From the NCBI GenBank assembly GCA_937973965.1, contig CALJJQ010000126.1:1-55049 (forward strand): a DNA stretch of 55,049 bases. Reading direction: 5' to 3'. This document shows, piece after piece, positions 53,444-55,049 of this stretch (position 1 is the stretch's first letter; every line of letters begins with the position of its first letter). The stretch is from an uncultured Calothrix sp. GTDB lineage: Bacteria; Cyanobacteriota; Cyanobacteriia; Cyanobacteriales; Nostocaceae. Below the pieces are notes generated by a model, which was not told the DNA's origin, ran no database searches, and saw nothing but the letters and a program-made list of their open reading frames with translations. The position numbers and the translations under genes are program-made.

Positions 53444-54787
53444 TTCAAATCCTGTTTTAGATTTAGTTTTGGATTTATTTTTGTTCTTACTTTTACGATT
53501 AACTTCAATCAGAGCTTCTTCAAATAGGTTATGTAAATGGATGGGGACGCTAGCTATTTCTGGTAGTTGGGGTTGTGGGGGTTTATTGTATTGTTGTAAG
53601 AGTTGGTGTAAATCTGATTCCAATTCCCAATCGGGACAGTTTAAAATATCCTGTAAAATTATTTCTAGTTGACGGGGATATTTTGTAGCTAAATTTTGCC
53701 AAATTCCAAGATGAACCTCTGGTTTACTCAGGTATTCGCGGACTAATTTCTCCGCTTCTGGAGTTTTTTGCCAAGGTGTTGATGCTAATAATTGGGTGAA
53801 TTCTAGATAGTCTGTTAAAAATACCTGTCCCCACTGGGGATGGGACACGGTAGTGACAGTTTGAGCGTGTAAAATGTGTGGAGGTAGCTCCACTTTGGGT
53901 GTCACCATTTTGGAGGTCAGGGGATGTTGGAAAATTTCCTGACTGGTTTGGCAATCAATTCCCATTGTTTCTAGACTGGTTTGCATTTCACTGTCGGAAA
54001 TTCCCGATTCTGTGGCTAATTGTTCGAGAGATTTGCTGGTATCTATACCGACTTTTTCTAAGCGTTTTTCGGCTAATTGTTGCTGAAATTGTTTGAGTTT
54101 TACAGCTAGTTCCTTCCCACTCATGGTAATTTCTGTACTACCAAAGTAATTGAGGAATTGTTGATGATACCATTCTACGGATAACCAAGCTTCTTGGAGT
54201 AATTCTGGTGCGTCTGCGTAGAGATAATTGGGGAAGTTCTGCTTAAAATTACCAATGGCGATCGCGAGTTTCGGTTTTCCGAGTTTACCCATTAAGGTAA
54301 AGGATCCAGAAAATATCCATTTCTCTGCATCTAGGGGAGAAATTCGGGTTAGTAATATCTCTCCTGGTTTGATGCGTGCAAGTTGTTGTTCTTCCTGTTT
54401 GTTTTTGATTTGGAGATGGTATACTTTGGCTGTAAGCCAGTTTTTTAATATCAATCCATCCTCAGAAATTTTTTCTACAGTAAATAAGCCAACAAAGCTG
54501 CGATACCAATTTTGGAGAATCTGTCTATCGATATCGTTTAAATCAGTTTGTTGTTGAATATATATATCTATGGGTGTTTGATGATTTATATTCCCTTCTG
54601 TCGTAAATAAATCTAATACCATTTGATTATTATGACTTCCCTGGAATGGGGATAATTTCGCGAGCTTCTCAGCACTAAATTTTTCTAAGCATACAGCTAA
54701 TTCTCCTTCTGCTTCTAAAATAAAATCATTCAGGGATTGATATAAGTGATTGGCTCTTTGTAATTTCTCTATGATATTATCTGGCAT
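53438..54787 (-). CDS. Unrecognised conserved-looking 449-residue protein
   Basis: The protein starts MPDNIIEKLQRANHLYQSL from an ATG in an AT-rich leader. I do not recognise a named family. It appears soluble, without signal peptide or membrane helix. A beta-rich middle (about 105-185; VGLFTVEKISEDGLILKN, ARIKPGEILLTRISPL, GSFTLMGKLGKPKLA) resembles a small OB/PilZ-like barrel in texture, followed by helices (LAVKLKQFQQQLAEKRL) and a long helical C-terminal half. The last 20 residues are Lys/Asn/Ser-rich (KSKNKNKSKTKSKT), suggesting nucleic-acid or membrane-surface contact or a disordered tail. It converges on tsaC with a six-base overlap. Confidence 0.7.
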   Translation of the reverse strand: MPDNIIEKLQRANHLYQSLNDFILEAEGELAVCLEKFSAEKLAKLSPFQGSHNNQMVLDLFTTEGNINHQTPIDIYIQQQTDLNDIDRQILQNWYRSFVGLFTVEKISEDGLILKNWLTAKVYHLQIKNKQEEQQLARIKPGEILLTRISPLDAEKWIFSGSFTLMGKLGKPKLAIAIGNFKQNFPNYLYADAPELLQEAWLSVEWYHQQFLNYFGSTEITMSGKELAVKLKQFQQQLAEKRLEKVGIDTSKSLEQLATESGISDSEMQTSLETMGIDCQTSQEIFQHPLTSKMVTPKVELPPHILHAQTVTTVSHPQWGQVFLTDYLEFTQLLASTPWQKTPEAEKLVREYLSKPEVHLGIWQNLATKYPRQLEIILQDILNCPDWELESDLHQLLQQYNKPPQPQLPEIASVPIHLHNLFEEALIEVNRKSKNKNKSKTKSKTGFEL

Positions 54788-55049
54788 AGTAATGTTTTGG
54801 TTAGGGTCGTGAAGAGGGAATAGCTAAAAGTTTTATCGCCATGTCTTTGAGTTTTTGTAACCTGATAGATGTTTAAGTGCAAGATTTTTTATTGGCATTT
54901 TTTATACCAGAAACGTTAAATTCCGAAAATTCTTAGGGAAATATTCATAGATAAAGGTTTGAATTTTATTTGACTCAACAAACCCAAGTTATCTATATTC
55001 ATTCTGCATTTACAGCGAGTAACTCCCTACAGGTAAACACATTTTAGGG

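Overview
The window reads as chromosomal DNA of a filamentous, probably motile, heterocyst-group-like cyanobacterium. Support: many HIP1 palindromes (GCGATCGC), hmpF (a hormogonium pilus-motility gene), a Pix/Ptx-type phototaxis operon with cyanobacteriochrome GAF domains, SLH-domain outer-envelope proteins, the cyanobacterial mannose-1-phosphate guanylyltransferase/phosphomannomutase fusion, and abundant short intergenic repeats of the kind common in Nostocales. The genus cannot be fixed from the sequence alone. There is no rRNA, tRNA, CRISPR array, transposase or phage module in view; the mobile signal is confined to small non-coding repeats, one nuclease-family remnant and one four-helix-bundle gene.

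Layout. 0.1-3.7 kb: an Rpn/DUF2887-type remnant, a decayed-looking CpdA phosphodiesterase, and a secreted beta-helix/SLH protein, all on minus. 4.3-15.2 kb: housekeeping and envelope metabolism (GMP-phosphomannomutase fusion, scpA, gdhA, hmpF, a methyltransferase, a GT39 glycosyltransferase, KDPG aldolase). 15.3-27 kb: a Thg1-like protein that has lost part of its catalytic motif, MlaE permease, two secreted proteins (a barrel-like one and an EndoU-like one), a Mop/TOBE protein, an AGE epimerase, a GNAT enzyme, a two-TM K+ channel with RCK domains, argD, and a polysaccharide deacetylase fused to a phosphodiester glycosidase. 27.9-39.3 kb: the phototaxis operon in the order pixG, pixH, pixI, pixJ, [four-helix-bundle insertion], pixL. 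39.5-55 kb: a PaO-like Rieske oxygenase, a TPR-CHAT protein, gatD, an SLH protein, a NB-ARC-TPR STAND protein, an M50 protease-TPR protein, tsaC and two unrecognised conserved-looking proteins.

How the genes work together. The clear functional unit is the phototaxis pathway. PixJ carries five GAF domains, of which the second matches the red/green cyanobacteriochrome residues position by position, and the third to fifth each carry a second Cys in an insert ahead of the canonical one. PixI couples it to the PixL CheA-type kinase, which passes phosphate to PixH and the PATAN-type PixG. HmpF at 9.5-11.2 kb belongs to the same type IV pilus motility programme. The oddest structural point is a four-helix-bundle gene flanked by inverted copies of a GGGAGT-type repeat, sitting between pixJ and pixL. 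Several short repeats also reach into genes and supply start or stop codons. Three enzyme-family proteins (CpdA, Thg1, phosphomannomutase domain) lack residues expected for catalysis.
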